Translations under genes and position numbers: made by a program | Notes under the pieces: model-generated | Databases searched by the model: none | Told to the model about the DNA's origin: nothing | The model's input: the letters and a program-made list of their open reading frames with translations, nothing else | Shown here: positions 19,029 to 28,961 of the stretch, in pieces | Position numbering within the stretch: the first letter of the stretch is position 1 | Layout of the letters: the number at the start of each line of letters is the position of its first letter | From: Cycloclasticus sp. symbiont of Bathymodiolus heckerae | GTDB lineage: Bacteria; Pseudomonadota; Gammaproteobacteria; Methylococcales; Cycloclasticaceae | DNA: 57,602 bases | Direction of reading: 5' to 3' | Assembly: GCA_002101235.1 (NCBI GenBank) | Contig: LWTL01000111.1 | Location: 1 to 57,602 of the forward strand

Positions 19029-21095
19029 GTGAATTCAGTAAAAAAAGAGTTTCAGTTCGGCAATCAAACAGTCTCGTTTGAAACAGGTGAAGTTGCACGT
19101 CAAGCAGACGGCGCAGTATTAGTTGAAATTGATGGTACGGTTGTTTTAGTAACAGCTGTTGGTAAACGTGAAGGCGGAGAAAATAATTCATTTTTCCCAC
19201 TAACCGTTAACTATCAAGAAAAAACATATGCGGCGGGTAAAATCCCGGGTGGTTTCTTCAAACGTGAAGGTCGCCCAAGTGAAAAAGAAACACTGACTTC
19301 ACGCCTTATTGATCGTCCAATTCGTCCTTTATTTCCAAAAGGTTATAAAAACGAAACTCAAATCATCGCAACGGTTGTTTCATTAAACCCAGAAGTTGAT
19401 CCAGATATCCCTGCTTTACTAGGCGCATCAGCCGCGTTAGCAATTTCAGGTTTGCCGTTTGACGGACCGATTGGCGCAGCTCGTGTGGCTTACATCAACG
19501 GCGAATATGTGTTGAACCCATTAAGATCAGTGCTGGAAGAATCAAAACTTGACCTAGTTGTTGCTGGTACTGACAGCGCAGTGTTGATGGTTGAGTCAGA
19601 AGCTGATTGCCTGTCTGAAGAAGTAATGCTTGGTGCTGTGACTTTTGGTCATGAGCAAATGCAAGCAGCGATTACAGCGATTAACGAATTAGCTGCTGAA
19701 GTGGGTAAACCACGTATGGAATGGTCAGCACCTGAAGTTAACGAAACACTCGTAGAAAAAGTTGCTGGTCTTGCTAATGCAGGCATTGCTGATGCATATA
19801 CAATTTTAGTTAAACTTGATCGTCAAGTTAAATTGAAAGAAGTGCGTAATGCAGTAATTGCAGAACTAGAAGATGAAGATAAAGACGAAGTGAAAGGTAT
19901 TTTCTCTTCACTTGAAAAGAAACACGTTCGTGAGCTTGTTCTTTCTACTAAGAAACGTATTGATGGACGTGATTTATCAACAGTTCGTGAAATTCATGTT
20001 CGTACAGGTGTATTACCTCGTGCGCATGGTTCAGCTTTGTTTACACGTGGCGAAACACAAGCATTAGTGGTAGCAACATTGGGCACAGACCGTGATGCAC
20101 AAATGATTGATGCGGTTGAAGGCGAATACCGCGACCACTTTATGTTGCATTATAACTTCCCTCCATTTTGTGTCGGTGAAACAGGTTTTGTTGGTTCACC
20201 AAAAAGGCGTGAAATTGGCCACGGTCGTTTGGCGAAACGCGGTATTCAAGCTGTATTACCAACACAAGAAGATTTCTCATACGTATTGCGCGTAGTGGCT
20301 GAAGTAACAGAATCTAATGGTTCTAGCTCAATGGCAAGTACATGCGGTACAAGTTTGGCATTAATGGATGCTGGTGTGCCGATTAAAGCGCCTGTTGCTG
20401 GTATTGCAATGGGTCTTATTAAAGAAGGCGACGACTATGCTGTGCTGTCTGACATCTTAGGTGATGAAGATCATTTAGGTGATATGGACTTTAAAGTATC
20501 GGGTACAGATGCGGGTGTTACTGCGCTTCAAATGGATATTAAAATCCAAGGTATTACGCATGAAATTATGTCTAATGCATTAGAGCAAGCAAAAGATGGT
20601 CGTTTACACATTTTGGAAAAAATGAATGCAGTTTTAGCAGTGGGTCGTGACGAAATGTCTGACTTTGCTCCGCGTATTCTAACAATCAAAATTGACCCAG
20701 CTAAAATCCGTGATGTTATTGGTAAAGGCGGCGTAACAATTCGTGCCATTACCGAAGAAACAGGCGCATCGATTGATATTACAGATGAAGGTATCGTTAA
20801 AGTTGCTTCTGTTGATCGTGAAGCTGGCGAAAAAGCGCTGAAACGTATCGAAGACATTACTGCTGAAGTTGAAGTGGGTAGGATTTACGAAGGTAAAGTT
20901 GTTCGTTTAATGGACTTTGGCGCGTTCGTTTCAATTCTTCCTGGCAAAGATGGCTTGGTTCATATTTCACAAATTTCAGAAGAACGTGTTGAGAAAGTGA
21001 GTGACAAGCTATCAGAAGGCGACCTTGTAAAGGTAAAAGTGCTTGAAGTTGATCGCCAAGGCCGTGTTCGTTTAAGTATGAAGGAAGTAGATTAA
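19029..21095 (+). CDS. pnp: Polyribonucleotide nucleotidyltransferase (PNPase)
   Basis: PNPase is the phosphorolytic 3'-5' exoribonuclease of the RNA degradosome. Two RNase PH domains (residues about 10-140 and 310-460) flank a helical region; the second has [15 protein letters not shown] and the catalytic [18 protein letters not shown] ([20 protein letters not shown], about 558) and S1 ([20 protein letters not shown], about 618) domains finish its 688 residues. The start is GTG 19029, fitting the [12 protein letters not shown]-terminus. It is followed 22 bases later by phaR. Confidence 0.97.
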   Translation: MNSVKKEFQFGNQTVSFETGEVARQADGAVLVEIDGTVVLVTAVGKREGGENNSFFPLTVNYQEKTYAAGKIPGGFFKREGRPSEKETLTSRLIDRPIRPLFPKGYKNETQIIATVVSLNPEVDPDIPALLGASAALAISGLPFDGPIGAARVAYINGEYVLNPLRSVLEESKLDLVVAGTDSAVLMVESEADCLSEEVMLGAVTFGHEQMQAAITAINELAAEVGKPRMEWSAPEVNETLVEKVAGLANAGIADAYTILVKLDRQVKLKEVRNAVIAELEDEDKDEVKGIFSSLEKKHVRELVLSTKKRIDGRDLSTVREIHVRTGVLPRAHGSALFTRGETQALVVATLGTDRDAQMIDAVEGEYRDHFMLHYNFPPFCVGETGFVGSPKRREIGHGRLAKRGIQAVLPTQEDFSYVLRVVAEVTESNGSSSMASTCGTSLALMDAGVPIKAPVAGIAMGLIKEGDDYAVLSDILGDEDHLGDMDFKVSGTDAGVTALQMDIKIQGITHEIMSNALEQAKDGRLHILEKMNAVLAVGRDEMSDFAPRILTIKIDPAKIRDVIGKGGVTIRAITEETGASIDITDEGIVKVASVDREAGEKALKRIEDITAEVEVGRIYEGKVVRLMDFGAFVSILPGKDGLVHISQISEERVEKVSDKLSEGDLVKVKVLEVDRQGRVRLSMKEVD

Positions 21096-21117
21096 TTTCT
21101 GCGACAGTTAAAATATA

Positions 21118-21582
21118 ATGGCAAATTCACGCATAATTAAAAAGTATCCTAATCGTCGTTTGTACGATACGGAGATCAGTAAATATGTGACGCTTAATGA
21201 TGTTCGTCAGCTTATTATTGATCGCGAGCCTGTTAAGGTTCTTGATGCAAAGACGAAGGATGATTTAACACGGAGTGTTTTATTGCAAATCATTCTAGAG
21301 CAAGAAGAAGATGGCGAGCCTATTATGAGTGCTGAGATGTTGGAGCAACTGATCCGTTTTTACGGTGATCCGTTCCAACATAATTTTGCTAATTACCTAG
21401 AAAATTCTGTGAAGCTGATTGCTGAACAGCGTGCAAAGGTAAGAAGCAAAATGGAACAGGCGGCAGACCCTTTTGCCATGATGACATCGTTAGCTAACCG
21501 TAATATGGAAGTCTTTAAAGAAATGCAAGAAGGCTTGTTTAAGAATGTAATGCCTGCAGCAGATGAAGATGACAAAAAATAA
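21118..21582 (+). CDS. phaR: Polyhydroxyalkanoate synthesis regulator PhaR
   Basis: The first ~110 residues match the PHB/PHA accumulation regulator: RIIKKYPNRRLYDTEISKYVTLNDVRQLI is the DNA-binding domain and LLQIILEQEEDGEP the second conserved block. PhaR proteins bind both PHA granules and promoters of phasin genes, switching on granule proteins when polymer is present. No phaC, phaP or phaB lie nearby, so the PHA genes would be elsewhere. Its place directly after pnp, before a strong terminator, suggests read-through expression from rpsO-pnp. Confidence 0.88.
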   Translation: MANSRIIKKYPNRRLYDTEISKYVTLNDVRQLIIDREPVKVLDAKTKDDLTRSVLLQIILEQEEDGEPIMSAEMLEQLIRFYGDPFQHNFANYLENSVKLIAEQRAKVRSKMEQAADPFAMMTSLANRNMEVFKEMQEGLFKNVMPAADEDDKK

Positions 21583-21603
21583 ATAATACTTCGTTACTAA
21601 AAA

Positions 21604-21629
21604 AGCCTCATTATTATGAGGCTTTTTTT
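21604..21629 (+). terminator. Intrinsic terminator of the rpsO-pnp-phaR unit
   Basis: AGCCTCA (21604-21610) pairs with TGAGGCT (21617-21623), with a six-base loop and a run of seven T residues. Confidence 0.88.
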
Positions 21630-21789
21630 ATGCATAAAATTCAACTAAAGTATTTCTGGTGGGAGGTTAGCGTTTAAAGTAAATGAGACTTAAGGCGAAT
21701 TATTTCTCAAGTTCGAACGTTAAATCTATTGATATTAAAAAGAAGTGTTCCCACTTAATTTAATGGGTTTAATTAAGTAAACTAAGGCG

Positions 21790-23631
21790 ATGAATAAAGA
21801 GGCAGAGTTTGTAGCATTTGATAGTGAGCCATTTATTAAGACGCTCACGCAAAAGCCAGGTGTCTACCAGATGATTGATCGTCGAGACGTATGCATTTAT
21901 GTCGGTAAAGCTAAAAATCTCAAAAAGCGTGTTTCGAGCTACTTCAATAAAGTAGATAACGATGCCAAGAAAAAAGTAATGTTGTCGCATGTGCAACGCA
22001 TTGATATCGTTGTGACTCATACTGAAGGCGAGGCGTTACTACTTGAAAATCAGTTAATTAAACAATTAAGGCCTCGTTATAACATCTGCTTGAGAGATGA
22101 TAAGAGCTACCCTTATATATATTTATCTTCTCATCAACTGTTCCCTTGTCTTTCTTTTCACCGAGGGGCAAAGAAAGGTCCTGGGCGATATTTTGGCCCA
22201 TATCCAAGTGCAGGGGCCGTGCGTGATAGTTTAAGTATATTGCAAAAAATTTTTCCTGTTAGACAGTGTGATGATAGTTACTACAAGAATAGGTCGCGAC
22301 CTTGCTTGCAGTATCAAATTAAACGTTGTACAGCGCCATGTGTTGGATTAATGACTCAACAAGACTATAAGGATGATGTTGATCATACGGTTCTTTTTTT
22401 AGAAGGTAAAAACAACCGCCTTATTAATGGGTTAGTCAAAAAGATGGAGAAATCGGCTGAGGGGTTGAATTTTGAAAAAGCAGCACAATTTCGTGACCAA
22501 ATATCCCAGCTTCGTAAGGTTATGGAGCGTCAATATGTCAGCGGGCATGAAGGTGATATTGATGTTATTGCATGCAAACTCAATCAAGGTGTAGCGTGTG
22601 TACAGGTGTTTTTTATTCGAGGAGGGCAGCACCTTGGCAACCGTACTTTTTTCCCAAAAATACCCAGTGGTAAAACAGAACAAGACGTATTGAGTGCGTT
22701 TGTGTTGCAATTTTATTTGGATAAGAAGCTGCCCAAAGCCATTATTTTGAGTGATGATTTAATTGAGCGAGAGCTAACTCAAAAGGTATTTGATGAAAAG
22801 GCGGAAAGAAAGGTAGGGCTCATTAATAAGCCGCGAGGCGAGCGCGCACGATGGTTGAAAATGGCTCTAAATAACGCTGAAACAGCGTTAAAGCAACAGC
22901 TTGAAAGCCGTGAAAACACGAAAGAACGCCTGGTTAAGTTATCGACACTTCTTGAGATGGGCAGTGAGGTTAGACGTATGGAGTGTTTTGACATTAGCCA
23001 TTTGCAAGGTGACCATACGGTCGCATCCTGCGTAGTGTTCGATGAAGAAGGGCCCTTAAAGTCAGATTATAGGCGTTTTAATATTGCAGGCATTGAGGCT
23101 GGTGATGATTATGCGGCATTGGCACAGGCTACTTCACGCCGCTTCATTCGTGCTAAAAAGAAAGAGCATAAAACACCTGATTTGTTGATTATTGATGGGG
23201 GGAAAGGGCAGGTTTCTGCTGTTGTTCAGGCTTTAAAGAACATCGATTGCAACGATGTGTTTATTATTGGTATTTCTAAAGGCAGCGATAGAAAGGTGGG
23301 TATGGAGAAAATCTACTGTGCTTCTAATAAGAAAACATTAATTCTTCCTTCAGATGAGCATGCTTTACTTATTATTCAGCAAATACGAGATGAGGCACAC
23401 CGGTTTGCTATTAGTGGGCATCGTCAACAACGCGGCAAGGTGAAAAAGAAATCGACACTTGAACAGATTGAGGGTTTAGGGCCCAAACGTAGGCAGTTAT
23501 TATTGAAACAATTTGGTGGCTTGCGTGAAATTCAAGCGGCGGGGGTGGATGACTTATGCACGGTTGATGGTATTAATAAGTTGATTGCGGAGCGGGTATA
23601 TGATTTTTTTCATGATGGTGCTAACGCCTAA
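21790..23631 (+). CDS. uvrC: Excinuclease ABC subunit C
   Basis: UvrC makes both incisions in nucleotide excision repair. The GIY-YIG nuclease domain is at residues about 14-92 (KPGVYQMIDRRDVCIYVGKAKNLKKR), a UVR segment for UvrB binding near 205, the RNase H-like second nuclease domain with ECFDISHLQGDHTVASCVVF near 400 and LLIIDGGKGQ, and a tandem helix-hairpin-helix end. Its 613 residues are normal. In enterics uvrY precedes uvrC; here phaR does. pgsA follows after 41 bases. Confidence 0.96.
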   Translation: MNKEAEFVAFDSEPFIKTLTQKPGVYQMIDRRDVCIYVGKAKNLKKRVSSYFNKVDNDAKKKVMLSHVQRIDIVVTHTEGEALLLENQLIKQLRPRYNICLRDDKSYPYIYLSSHQLFPCLSFHRGAKKGPGRYFGPYPSAGAVRDSLSILQKIFPVRQCDDSYYKNRSRPCLQYQIKRCTAPCVGLMTQQDYKDDVDHTVLFLEGKNNRLINGLVKKMEKSAEGLNFEKAAQFRDQISQLRKVMERQYVSGHEGDIDVIACKLNQGVACVQVFFIRGGQHLGNRTFFPKIPSGKTEQDVLSAFVLQFYLDKKLPKAIILSDDLIERELTQKVFDEKAERKVGLINKPRGERARWLKMALNNAETALKQQLESRENTKERLVKLSTLLEMGSEVRRMECFDISHLQGDHTVASCVVFDEEGPLKSDYRRFNIAGIEAGDDYAALAQATSRRFIRAKKKEHKTPDLLIIDGGKGQVSAVVQALKNIDCNDVFIIGISKGSDRKVGMEKIYCASNKKTLILPSDEHALLIIQQIRDEAHRFAISGHRQQRGKVKKKSTLEQIEGLGPKRRQLLLKQFGGLREIQAAGVDDLCTVDGINKLIAERVYDFFHDGANA

Positions 23632-23672
23632 AATGTTATCATTCTAAAATATAAGAGTATTTTCAAAGCCAA

Positions 23673-24227
23673 ATGATTTTAAATCTACCCACCATACTAA
23701 CGTTACTACGAATCGCGTCTATACCTGTCATTATGGTTGTCTTTTACCTGCCTATTGAAGATTCAAGACTTTGGTGTTCGCTAATTTTTATTGTCGCGTC
23801 ATTAACTGATTGGTTTGATGGGTTTTTAGCGAGAAAATTAAACTTGCAAACGGCTTTCGGTGAATTTTTAGACCCTGTTGCAGATAAGTTGATGGTTGTA
23901 ATCATTCTTGTCCTGATCGTGCAAGCAGACCCGGCTATTTATATTGCGATACCGGCAGCGATTATTATTGGGCGAGAAGTATCCGTTGCATCATTGAGAG
24001 AATGGATGGCAGAAGTTGGGTTGCGTTCCGTTATTAAAGTGTCATGGCTGGGAAAGTGTAAAACGTGGTTCCAAATGTTATCAATTTTATGCCTGCTATT
24101 TAATGCGGATTTCTATGGTGTTCCTGTCCGTACAGTGGGTTTGGTTTCAATTTATATTGCTGCAATTTTGACACTTTGGTCAATGTGGCAATATATTCAG
24201 TTAGCATTGCCACAATTCAAAAAATAG
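23673..24227 (+). CDS. pgsA: CDP-diacylglycerol-glycerol-3-phosphate 3-phosphatidyltransferase
   Basis: PgsA is the integral inner-membrane enzyme that makes phosphatidylglycerophosphate. The CDP-alcohol phosphotransferase signature is intact: DWFDGFLAR ... GEFLDPVADKL (residues about 50-75), with all expected aspartates. About five to six membrane helices are visible in 184 residues. The uvrC-pgsA-tRNA-Gly-tRNA-Cys order is the same as in E. coli. Confidence 0.96.
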   Translation: MILNLPTILTLLRIASIPVIMVVFYLPIEDSRLWCSLIFIVASLTDWFDGFLARKLNLQTAFGEFLDPVADKLMVVIILVLIVQADPAIYIAIPAAIIIGREVSVASLREWMAEVGLRSVIKVSWLGKCKTWFQMLSILCLLFNADFYGVPVRTVGLVSIYIAAILTLWSMWQYIQLALPQFKK

Positions 24228-24240
24228 TAGGTATTCTGGC

Positions 24241-24268
24241 TTGACAGTTTTGCTATGGCGGATAGAAT
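24241..24268 (+). promoter_or_regulatory. Strong sigma-70-type promoter of tRNA-Gly
   Basis: A perfect TTGACA at 24241-24246 and TAGAAT at 24263-24268, spaced by 16 bases, lie 13 bases before the tRNA. The GC-rich stretch after the -10 resembles stringent-control discriminators. Confidence 0.82.
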
Positions 24269-24281
24269 ACACGGCCTCAAT

Positions 24282-24356
24282 GCGGGAATAGCTCAGTGGT
24301 AGAGCACAACCTTGCCAAGGTTGGGGTCGCGAGTTCGAATCTCGTTTCCCGCTCCA
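24282..24356 (+). tRNA. glyW: tRNA-Gly (GCC)
   Basis: A 75-base tRNA with acceptor stem GCGGGAA/TTCCCGC, T-arm GAG-TTCGAAT-CTC, anticodon GCC and encoded CCA. Sequence and place after pgsA match glyW of E. coli. Confidence 0.97.
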
Positions 24357-24362
24357 AATTTT

Positions 24363-24388
24363 AAGCCGTGATTCCACCACGGCTTTTC
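24363..24388 (+). terminator. Hairpin after tRNA-Gly (weak terminator or processing site)
   Basis: AAGCCGTG (24363-24370) pairs with CACGGCTT (24378-24385) around a seven-base loop; the following T-tract is short, so termination may be partial and the downstream tRNA-Cys may be co-transcribed. Confidence 0.55.
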
Positions 24389-24462
24389 TATATGAGATTA
24401 AGTCTAAGAATATTCTTTATTCATTGATCTTAATCTGAAGCCCTTTGGGCGAATGCACTCTT

Positions 24463-24536
24463 GGCTGAGTGGCAGAGTGGTTATGCAGCGGCCTGCAAAG
24501 CCGTGTACAGCGGTTCGATTCCGCTCTCAGCCTCCA
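24463..24536 (+). tRNA. cysT: tRNA-Cys (GCA)
   Basis: A 74-base tRNA with acceptor GGCTGAG/CTCAGCC, discriminator T, anticodon GCA, T-loop TTCGATT and encoded CCA; U73 is the identity base for cysteinyl-tRNA synthetase. It follows tRNA-Gly as in E. coli, but the third tRNA of that cluster (tRNA-Leu) is not present. Confidence 0.96.
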
Positions 24537-24580
24537 TTTCTTATTTCTTTTTGAACTGCTCCGGCCGTTTTGCGGTACAA

Positions 24581-24596
24581 TTTTGTTATAACAAAA
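24581..24596. promoter_or_regulatory. Perfect 16-base palindrome upstream of icd
   Basis: TTTTGTTATAACAAAA is perfectly self-complementary. It begins one base before the end of a TACAAT hexamer (24576-24581) that could act as a -10 element, so a dimeric regulator bound here would affect initiation. No known operator is recognised; the AT-rich composition means chance cannot be excluded. Confidence 0.4.
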
Positions 24597-24698
24597 GAGC
24601 GTTCTGTGCGTTGTTAGTTAACATTTAAATGCACCGTATTTTACTGTTCGTAGTAATGCTCTATTAGGTCAGTTAATGAATATAAGGAAGATATTTCA

Positions 24699-26912
24699 AT
24701 GAGTTCAAAAATCATCTATACACATACAGACGAAGCCCCGTTATTAGCTACGAGCTCCTTGTATCCGATTGTAAAAACATTTGTTGCTTCTGCCGACATT
24801 GATATTGAGTTGCGAGATATATCGTTAGCAAGTCGAATTATTTCAATTTTTTCAGATATATTGCCTGCTGAACAACAAGTGCAAAATGCTTTGGCGGAGT
24901 TAGGAGAGTTAACTCAAGACCCAAAAGCAAATATCATTAAATTGCCGAATGTCAGCGCCTCTATTCCGCAATTAAAAGAAGCTATTAGCGAATTGCAAGA
25001 AAAAGGCTATAAGATCCCAAGTTTCCCTGAAGACCCTCAAACAGAAGAAGAGATTTCACTGAGTGAGAAATATGGAAAAGTCTTAGGTAGCGCAGTAAAC
25101 CCTGTTTTACGTGAGGGGAACTCAGACAGGCGCGCGCCAAAAGCAGTTAAAGAGTACGCACAAAAGAATCCACATTCTATGGGACGTTGGAGTCAGGCAT
25201 CTCGTACACACGTGTCGCATATGCATTCGGGCGATTTTTATTGTGGTGAGAAAGCTCTAACACTTGATGAAGCGTGCACTGTTAATATTCAATTTACGGC
25301 TAATAATGGTGATGTAACAGTCTTGAAGAAGGGTATTGCACTGTTAAAAGGTGAAGTTATAGACAGCATGTATATGAGTAAAAAGGCGCTGTGTAAATAC
25401 CTAGAAGAAGAGATGGAAGATGCACGGGAAACGGGCGTTATGTTTTCTTTTCATGTTAAAGCGACGATGATGAAAGTATCGCATCCGATTGTATTTGGTC
25501 ATGCGGTAAAAATTTATTACAAAGACGTGTTTGAAAAACACAGTAAGCTTTTTGAGGAATTAGGTGTTAATGCTAATGATGGTTTAAGTAGTGTTTATGA
25601 GCATATCGAGGGGCTTCCTGGTTCCATGAGAGAAGAGATTCGTGCTGATATTCATGCTTGTTATGAAAGTCGCCCAGAATTGGCGATGGTCGATTCAGCA
25701 AAAGGCATTTCAAACTTACATACACCTAATGAGGTGATTGTTGATGCATCTATGCCTGCGATGATACGTGCAGGCGGAAAAATGTGGGGTCCTGATGGCA
25801 AAATGAAAGACACCAAAGCTGTGATGCCAGAAAGTACGTTCGCTAGAATTTATCAAGAGATGATTAACTTTTGTAAAACACACGGTGCATTTGATCCAAC
25901 GACTATGGGTACGGTGCCTAATGTTGGCTTGATGGCGCAGAAAGCGGAAGAGTATGGTTCGCATGATAAAACATTTGAAATGGCGGCAGACGGTAGCGTG
26001 CAAATCGTTGATGATGAAGGTAAGGTTTTACTGGAAGTTGAAATTGAGGAAGGTGATATCTGGAGAATGTGTCAGGTAAAAGATGAGCCAATTCAAGATT
26101 GGGTGAAACTTGCTGTAACCCGTGCGCGTTTATCAAATACCCCAGCTGTTTTTTGGTTAGATGAATATCGTCCGCACGAAAAAGAACTGATTAAAAAAGT
26201 AAATTTGTATCTTAAAGATCATGATCTAAGCGGTCTAGATATACAAATTATGTCGCAAACAAGAGCGATGCGTTATACCTTGGAGCGGATACTTCGTGGC
26301 GGTGACACAATATCTGTTACAGGTAATATATTGCGAGATTACCTAACTGATTTATTTCCAATTTTAGAGCTAGGAACCAGTGCCAAAATGCTCTCTATCG
26401 TGCCCCTTATGGCCGGTGGCGGCTTGTTTGAAACCGGAGCGGGCGGTTCAGCGCCTAAGCACGTTAAGCAATTGTTAGAAGAAAACCATTTGCGTTGGGA
26501 TTCGTTAGGTGAGTTTTTAGCAATCTGTGCCTCGTTGGAGCACACAGCGGTGACAGATGGGAATGAAAAGGCAGGTGTTTTAGCTAAAACACTGGATGAG
26601 GCAACGGCCAAATTATTGGATACCGGGAAATCTCCTTCACGTAAGACGGGCGAATTAGACAATCGCGGCAGTCATTTCTATCTTGCGCTGTATTGGGCGC
26701 AGGCGTTAGCTGAACAGACAGAAAGCGCAGAGTTGCAAGCGTACTTTAAGCCACTGGCCAAAAAGCTGTCTGATGGTGAAGAGCAAATTGTTAGTGATTT
26801 AACGACAGACCAATGGCATTCGGTTGATATCGGTGGTTATTATCAGCCTGATATAGAGAAAGTAAAAAGCATCATGAGGCCATCTGCGTTATTTAACGAG
26901 GCGTTGGCATAA
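24699..26912 (+). CDS. icd: Isocitrate dehydrogenase, NADP-dependent, monomeric type
   Basis: The enzyme oxidises isocitrate to 2-oxoglutarate with NADP in the TCA cycle. Its 737 residues and motifs such as [18 protein letters not shown] at the start, [18 protein letters not shown] near 133, and [23 protein letters not shown] near 410 identify the large monomeric form (IDH-II), unrelated in length to the dimeric ~416-residue enzyme. This form is found in scattered proteobacteria and marine bacteria. A good AAGGAAG ribosome site precedes ATG 24699. A palindrome in the upstream gap may be an operator. It is monocistronic with a strong terminator. Confidence 0.96.
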   Translation: MSSKIIYTHTDEAPLLATSSLYPIVKTFVASADIDIELRDISLASRIISIFSDILPAEQQVQNALAELGELTQDPKANIIKLPNVSASIPQLKEAISELQEKGYKIPSFPEDPQTEEEISLSEKYGKVLGSAVNPVLREGNSDRRAPKAVKEYAQKNPHSMGRWSQASRTHVSHMHSGDFYCGEKALTLDEACTVNIQFTANNGDVTVLKKGIALLKGEVIDSMYMSKKALCKYLEEEMEDARETGVMFSFHVKATMMKVSHPIVFGHAVKIYYKDVFEKHSKLFEELGVNANDGLSSVYEHIEGLPGSMREEIRADIHACYESRPELAMVDSAKGISNLHTPNEVIVDASMPAMIRAGGKMWGPDGKMKDTKAVMPESTFARIYQEMINFCKTHGAFDPTTMGTVPNVGLMAQKAEEYGSHDKTFEMAADGSVQIVDDEGKVLLEVEIEEGDIWRMCQVKDEPIQDWVKLAVTRARLSNTPAVFWLDEYRPHEKELIKKVNLYLKDHDLSGLDIQIMSQTRAMRYTLERILRGGDTISVTGNILRDYLTDLFPILELGTSAKMLSIVPLMAGGGLFETGAGGSAPKHVKQLLEENHLRWDSLGEFLAICASLEHTAVTDGNEKAGVLAKTLDEATAKLLDTGKSPSRKTGELDNRGSHFYLALYWAQALAEQTESAELQAYFKPLAKKLSDGEEQIVSDLTTDQWHSVDIGGYYQPDIEKVKSIMRPSALFNEALA

Positions 26913-26954
26913 TATTGAATAGGAATTTTTCTTTCTAAGTAGTTGATAAATGAA

Positions 26955-26987
26955 AACCTGATGCTCTAAAAAGCATCAGGTTTTTTT
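26955..26987. terminator. Bidirectional intrinsic terminator between icd and the GGDEF-like gene
   Basis: AACCTGATGCT (26955-26965) pairs with AGCATCAGGTT (26972-26982), an eleven-pair stem with a six-base loop, a T-tract on the plus strand and an A-tract on the other side that gives T residues for minus-strand transcripts. Confidence 0.9.
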
Positions 26988-27026
26988 GTATAGAGGTATA
27001 AGTTACAAATACATTTTTTGGGTGAT

Positions 27027-27485
27027 TTACTGGCAGTCTTTTTTGGCGATGCTTATTAATTCTTCGTAAAAATTTCCTTGGCTAGGAAATTCTGCTGTAC
27101 CAATTTTTGCGTTTAGTTTAATGGACGTTCCATCGGTTAGTTCAATTGCTTGAGCCAGCTCGTTTTTAAGTTTTTCCACCAGTGTTGCGGTATGTCGATC
27201 GCCTGTTTTGATGGAAAGATTAGCGAAAGTCATGCTGCCTAAATATGCATAAATGTCAGAGTCGCGGGCTTTAGCCAATAAACGCTTAGCAATAGCTTGT
27301 GTGGCAAGGTCATTTTGCTGCTGATTAATTTCATTAACATGAGAGTCAAAAGTGATATAAAGCATGGCAGCCTCAGCTTCTGTGCGTTTGCTGAATTCAA
27401 GTAAATCATGTGTTTGTTCGATGAAGGTAGCTTCATCAGCTAAACCAGTGGTGAATTGGTTTTTTTCGTTTTGCTTGGACTTCAT
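27027..27485 (-). CDS. Degenerate GGDEF-like domain protein
   Basis: This 152-residue cytoplasmic protein resembles a single GGDEF domain: an AATLYITFDSHVNEINQQ-like strand/helix, then the position of the GGDEF loop reads YLGSMTF, and the end GTAEFPSQGNFYEELISIAKK matches the domain's last strand and helix. With GSMTF in place of GG(D/E)EF, diguanylate cyclase activity is not expected; it may bind a partner or nucleotide. The start is set at 27485 because GATGAGAG lies just upstream; the frame continues 57 codons further but has no domain character there. It is divergent from regB. The specific role is unknown. Confidence 0.7.
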   Translation of the reverse strand: MKSKQNEKNQFTTGLADEATFIEQTHDLLEFSKRTEAEAAMLYITFDSHVNEINQQQNDLATQAIAKRLLAKARDSDIYAYLGSMTFANLSIKTGDRHTATLVEKLKNELAQAIELTDGTSIKLNAKIGTAEFPSQGNFYEELISIAKKDCQ

Positions 27486-27668
27486 AGCGCTCTCATCTTG
27501 AAATAATGTATACCCTGAAATATGGCATATTATTTGGATTTTACTAGGGTAAATAGAAAAATAAGGTCTAAAAAAATAAGAAGTTCGGTATGCGACAAAT
27601 TGACGCAGGGGCTCGTTGTTGAAAAAGGATGCTGTTAGAGTACGTATACGCTTCATAAACCATTAGAA

Positions 27669-28949
27669 ATGACTCATTCACATCCAAAAACAAGTTTTTC
27701 TGCCGCCGATGAAAACTTAAAGCATTTACTGTCGTTGCGGGCATTAAATGTCAGTGGGCAATTGGTTGCAATCTTGTTTGCTGTTTATTATCTGGATTTT
27801 GTACTGCCCATCGAGCCTTTGGCCATCGTATTGACTGGGTTAGTGATATGGAGTTTGTTTACCCTTTTATTGCTTAATCAACCCGCCAAGGTAACGGATA
27901 ACGTTTTCTTTTCTCAGCTGATAGTTGATGTTGTCGCGCTAACTATTATTTTGTATTTTACGGGTGGAGCAACCAATCCGTTCGCTTGGTTTTTACTGGT
28001 TCCTCACAGCATTGCGTCCACCTTATTGTCGCGGCGCTATGTGTGGTTGATGGCCGTCATTACCTCATTATCATATAGCTTGATCGTATTTTATTACCAT
28101 CCGCTAGTCCATATCGATCATCCGATGGAAATGGGCTTGAATGAGCACTTTGCTGATCACGTGATGGGCATGTGGATAGGGTTTGTTTTATCTACTTTTT
28201 TGATGGCGTATTTTGTGGCGGGTATGGCAGAGTCCTTGCGGAAGCGCAATAAGCTACTCTCTGATATGCAGGAACGTATATTCCGAGATGAACGGATGGT
28301 TGCTTTGGGTACGCTTGCGACGGGTGCTGCGCATGAGCTTGGAACGCCGCTAGGTACGATGGATGTTGTAGCGCATGAGTTGGAGTTAGAGCTTCAACAA
28401 GCAGGTGATCATGCAAGTAGTGATAAGTTGTTGATTATTCAAGGGCAGATAAAGCGATGTAAAAACGTTTTATTAAGTATTACTGAAACATCGATGGTAG
28501 ACAAATACGATTCTGGTCAATTAATGCCAATAGACGAGTATTTAGCGAATGTGATCAATCGCTGGAAGATTTCAAACTTAGGTATTAATTTCATACAAAC
28601 AGTGAAGGGTTATGGTGAAGTTCCTACGATTATTTCTGATGTGGCATTAACGAGAGCTTTTCTTAATATTTTGGATAATGCCGCACATGTATCGCCAGGT
28701 TATGTCAGCCTTGATCTTGACTGGGATGAGGGGCGAATTTATATCGTCATTAAAGATGAAGGGTGCGGAATGAGTGCTTTGCAACTCGCTAAGTTAGGTA
28801 CGCATACGGTATCTTCCAAAGAAGCGGGCTTGGGTTTGGGTATTTATATTACAAAGGCGACAATTGAGCAGGTAGGCGGTGATATTCAATGGGAAAATGG
28901 TACAAAATCGGGTGTCTGCGTGAGTATATGTTTACCGTTAAACAACTAG
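27669..28949 (+). CDS. regB: Redox-sensing histidine kinase, RegB/PrrB/RoxS family
   Basis: Six membrane helices (residues about 25-190) contain the ubiquinone-binding motif GGATNPF at 99-105, the hallmark of RegB. The phosphorylated histidine is H222 in GAAHELGTPLG, and a cysteine at 264 (RCK) sits where RegB's redox-active Cys265 lies. N, G1 and G2 boxes of the ATPase (NILDNAAH, DEGCGM, GLGLGIYI) follow. RegB senses the quinone pool and oxygen and controls respiration and carbon or nitrogen assimilation in other proteobacteria. It forms an operon with regA, 12 bases downstream. Confidence 0.93.
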   Translation: MTHSHPKTSFSAADENLKHLLSLRALNVSGQLVAILFAVYYLDFVLPIEPLAIVLTGLVIWSLFTLLLLNQPAKVTDNVFFSQLIVDVVALTIILYFTGGATNPFAWFLLVPHSIASTLLSRRYVWLMAVITSLSYSLIVFYYHPLVHIDHPMEMGLNEHFADHVMGMWIGFVLSTFLMAYFVAGMAESLRKRNKLLSDMQERIFRDERMVALGTLATGAAHELGTPLGTMDVVAHELELELQQAGDHASSDKLLIIQGQIKRCKNVLLSITETSMVDKYDSGQLMPIDEYLANVINRWKISNLGINFIQTVKGYGEVPTIISDVALTRAFLNILDNAAHVSPGYVSLDLDWDEGRIYIVIKDEGCGMSALQLAKLGTHTVSSKEAGLGLGIYITKATIEQVGGDIQWENGTKSGVCVSICLPLNN

Positions 28950-28961
28950 AGGTTAAAAGTG

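Noticed and set aside
20107..20295. Plus-strand frame of 62 codons within pnp
   Set aside because: An out-of-frame reading of a conserved PNPase segment with no start context or homology pattern.
27486..27656. 57-codon N-terminal extension of the GGDEF-like protein
   Set aside because: The extension has no hydrophobic signal or domain pattern, crosses the probable regB promoter region, and the internal ATG at 27485 has a good ribosome site.
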